A DNA stretch of 64,000 nucleotides. Source: Phorcus lineatus. Taxonomy: Eukaryota > Mollusca > Gastropoda > Trochida > Trochidae. This document shows positions 62,080 through 64,000 of the stretch, in pieces (within the stretch, counting starts at the first letter, position 1; each line of letters opens with the position of its first letter). The notes under the pieces were generated by a model. It searched no databases and had not been told where the DNA came from. It was given only the letters and a program-made list of their open reading frames with translations. The translations under genes were made by a program, and so were the position numbers. The DNA lies in contig OV121086.1 in the NCBI GenBank assembly GCA_921293015.1, positions 47,571,402 to 47,635,401 of the forward strand, written 5' to 3'.

Positions 62080-62420
62080 TTGTGTGGTTTGATTTCGTTT
62101 GGTTTGGTTCAGTTGGTTTCATTTGGTGGTGTGGTTTAATTTTGTTTCATTTGGGTTTAATTTTGTTTCATTTGGTAGTGTGGTTTACTTTTTATTTTGT
62201 TAAGCGGTTCGGCTCAGTTTTGTTTGTGTGGTTTCCCTTCAGGAATGGTTTGATTTGGTTGTTTGGTATTGGTTAGGTCTTATTTTCCCTGCAGAATTGG
62301 TTTGGCTCAGTTTGTTTGGTTTGGTTTGGTTTGGTTTAATTTGGGTTTATTAAGTTTTTTGTTTGCTTTGTAGTTGTTTTGTTTGGTTTACTTTAGTTTT
62401 CCCTGCAGAAATGGTTTGCT
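62080..62420. repeat. TTTGG-rich low-complexity tract
   Basis: Imperfect ggttt/ggttc words dominate about 340 bases, with larger units marked by ttccctgcagaa or ttcccttcaggaa near 62233, 62286 and 62400. An open frame across it is a by-product of T/G composition. Confidence 0.7.
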
Positions 62421-64000
62421 TTGGCTTGGTTTAGTTTGGGCTAGGTGTGTTGGTTTGATGTATTTGACGTTTTGTTCTGGTTCAAGGTTGATTATTGTTT
62501 GAAGTCCAATGGGGCATAGATGATATATTTCAAGTGTGGTGTTGTTTCGTGGAATACCTATGTGTGGGTTGATGTGACTTGTAGGTGTGGTGGCATGTAG
62601 TGTGATTATGTGCTGTGTGATGTGCCATGAGATATGTTAGCCCGGGTTAAACATTATCTTGTACATTGTGGCAACGTTGTTAATGGATTGGTACAGTTTG
62701 GTGCAGTGTATTTTCTTAATGAAGCAGACTATGGTTAATGGTGTGTCACCACCCCAATAAATCATAGCTTGTTTTCCTCTGTATAAATGACAATTAATTT
62801 AAGATATTAATCAAAAGGATATTATGCTATTGATTACTTGATGATTTACTCTATCAGATTCAACCATAACTGCACATAGCCCCAAGAGTAATTTAAGTGC
62901 ATTCTATGCAGTTTGAAATCTCATTTATCCAGCTATCACACAGATCAAATGACAAAAAGATCCACCAGTTTGGCATCTATCAATATTTTTAAATCAAAGA
63001 TAAATTCTACATTAATTTGATGATATCTTGACATCAATATGGTGCAAGTCAGAAATCATCTCTTGACAACTGCAATTAATGAAACAGAAAATGTATTCTC
63101 TATTGCGATTGAAATCAATAAGTTCAACTATCAATTCATTTGATTCTCCACAGAAAGCATTCACTTGAGAAAAACAAGTTTACTTGATTTCCACTGAAGT
63201 TGCTTGTCAGGGAGATTTTCCTCATGGTTAAAGACATAGTGGAAAGTAAGATATAGGCTAATGCTCATAAGTAATAGAGGAAATTAAAGCTGGAGTTCTG
63301 GTCATGCGTTAATACCTGTCAAATATATTACTTTCATATTTCTCACAAAAAAAAACCTGCTTTAACCTTCTTGGAGCTACGAAAAGTATTTTGAACTGGC
63401 TTATAGAGCTAAAGGCTATTGCATGACGTCATATCAAATAATTCCCTTTTGCATAGATATTTTCATAACCTGAGTTAAAAGCACAGTAACACTTAACTTG
63501 CTGGTTATAAGTTAAAATTCCGGATTATTTTAATTAATTTTCTCAATTATACAGGACATATTTCAAATTTAAGGTAGTCTTTGGTTTGATTAAGGTAATA
63601 AAAACGTTGAAAAAATAACATATTAGCCAAATATTAATACTTTGCATCTTAGAGAAATGTTATCAAATTCATTAAATTGATCAGATCAGACAACATCTTA
63701 TAAAAAACTTCGGAATAATATCTCTGATTAAATTAAGTTCTCAAAGCCAGGTGTTTAATCCAAATTGAAATTTATTTTTTTCAATCAAAGGAGAAGAAAG
63801 TCTTTGATTTTTACCCCTTTATCATAAAATCTGAATTACCATCCTAATAATAAATGGATCTTAATTTTGTAAAACCGTTTTCAATTGTAAATCACAGAAA
63901 TTACTCCATTTATATTCTAATCTAAAGAAGGTTCTTTGATGAAATTGCAGAATGAATTGTTTTCCAAAACTTAAAGAATTTTAATTAAGTAAATCCCTTA
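62421..64000. other. No gene seen
   Basis: AT-rich DNA up to the window edge. Any CPED1 first exon here was not recognised. Confidence 0.45.

Noticed and set aside
1..64000. CRISPR arrays, prophage, bacterial operons, rRNA or tRNA genes
   Set aside because: None seen; spliced genes, SINEs and LINEs show a eukaryotic nuclear region. The only tRNA-like sequence is the SINE head at 49662.

Overview
The window is intron-rich, AT-rich animal nuclear DNA. Coding exons are short, bounded by GT/AG splice sites, and separated by repeat-filled introns. The exon proteins match deeply conserved metazoan families. The SINE tails, GAGTGAGT-type repeat fragments and the 'ctggagaagaagatgaaa' repeat suggest a mollusc or another lophotrochozoan. 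That placement is inference from remembered repeat styles. I see no bacterial operon, CRISPR array or prophage, and no tRNA or rRNA gene I could support.

Three host genes can be reconstructed exon by exon with consistent reading frames. (1) NF-YB, the histone-fold CCAAT-binding subunit, is on the minus strand: seven coding exons at 6871-10815 plus a stop-bearing terminal exon at 6456, giving 191 aa. (2) UBL4A (GET5-like) is on the plus strand: four exons at 13907-18646, 150 aa, complete. It lies head to head with NF-YB across a roughly 3 kb upstream region. (3) CPED1 (cadherin-like and PC-esterase domain protein) is on the minus strand: 21 in-frame exons at 24876-40336, 953 aa. Only its N-terminal exon(s) were not found. 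UBL4A and CPED1 converge tail to tail over about 19.7-22.3 kb. The three genes have unrelated roles: transcription, tail-anchored protein targeting, and secretory-pathway esterase.

Region by region: 0-6.4 kb is downstream of NF-YB, with diverged repeats and a TIR element. 6.4-10.8 kb is NF-YB, whose intron 6 holds a dense cluster of CCAAT boxes. 10.8-13.9 kb is the shared upstream region, with two small MITEs and a stop-interrupted coding-like stretch. 13.9-18.7 kb is UBL4A. 19.8-22.3 kb is a nest of repeats: a foldback element, a dead LINE and a SINE. 22.3-40.3 kb is CPED1. 40.3-64 kb has no host exon I can identify; it is either CPED1 intron 1 or intergenic. This last region holds a young 5'-truncated LINE with an intact reverse-transcriptase ORF and an 18-bp target-site duplication (45.06-47.34 kb), a degenerate array of about 160-bp units, a 72-bp minisatellite inside a larger array (57.9-59.4 kb), more MITEs, a second SINE and low-complexity tracts.

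I found no undescribed biological system. The points most worth a second look are the Asp-to-Ser change at the DxxH motif of the CPED1 esterase, the CCAAT cluster inside the gene for a CCAAT-binding protein, the unexplained coding-like fragment near 13 kb, and several non-autonomous transposons with clear boundaries.
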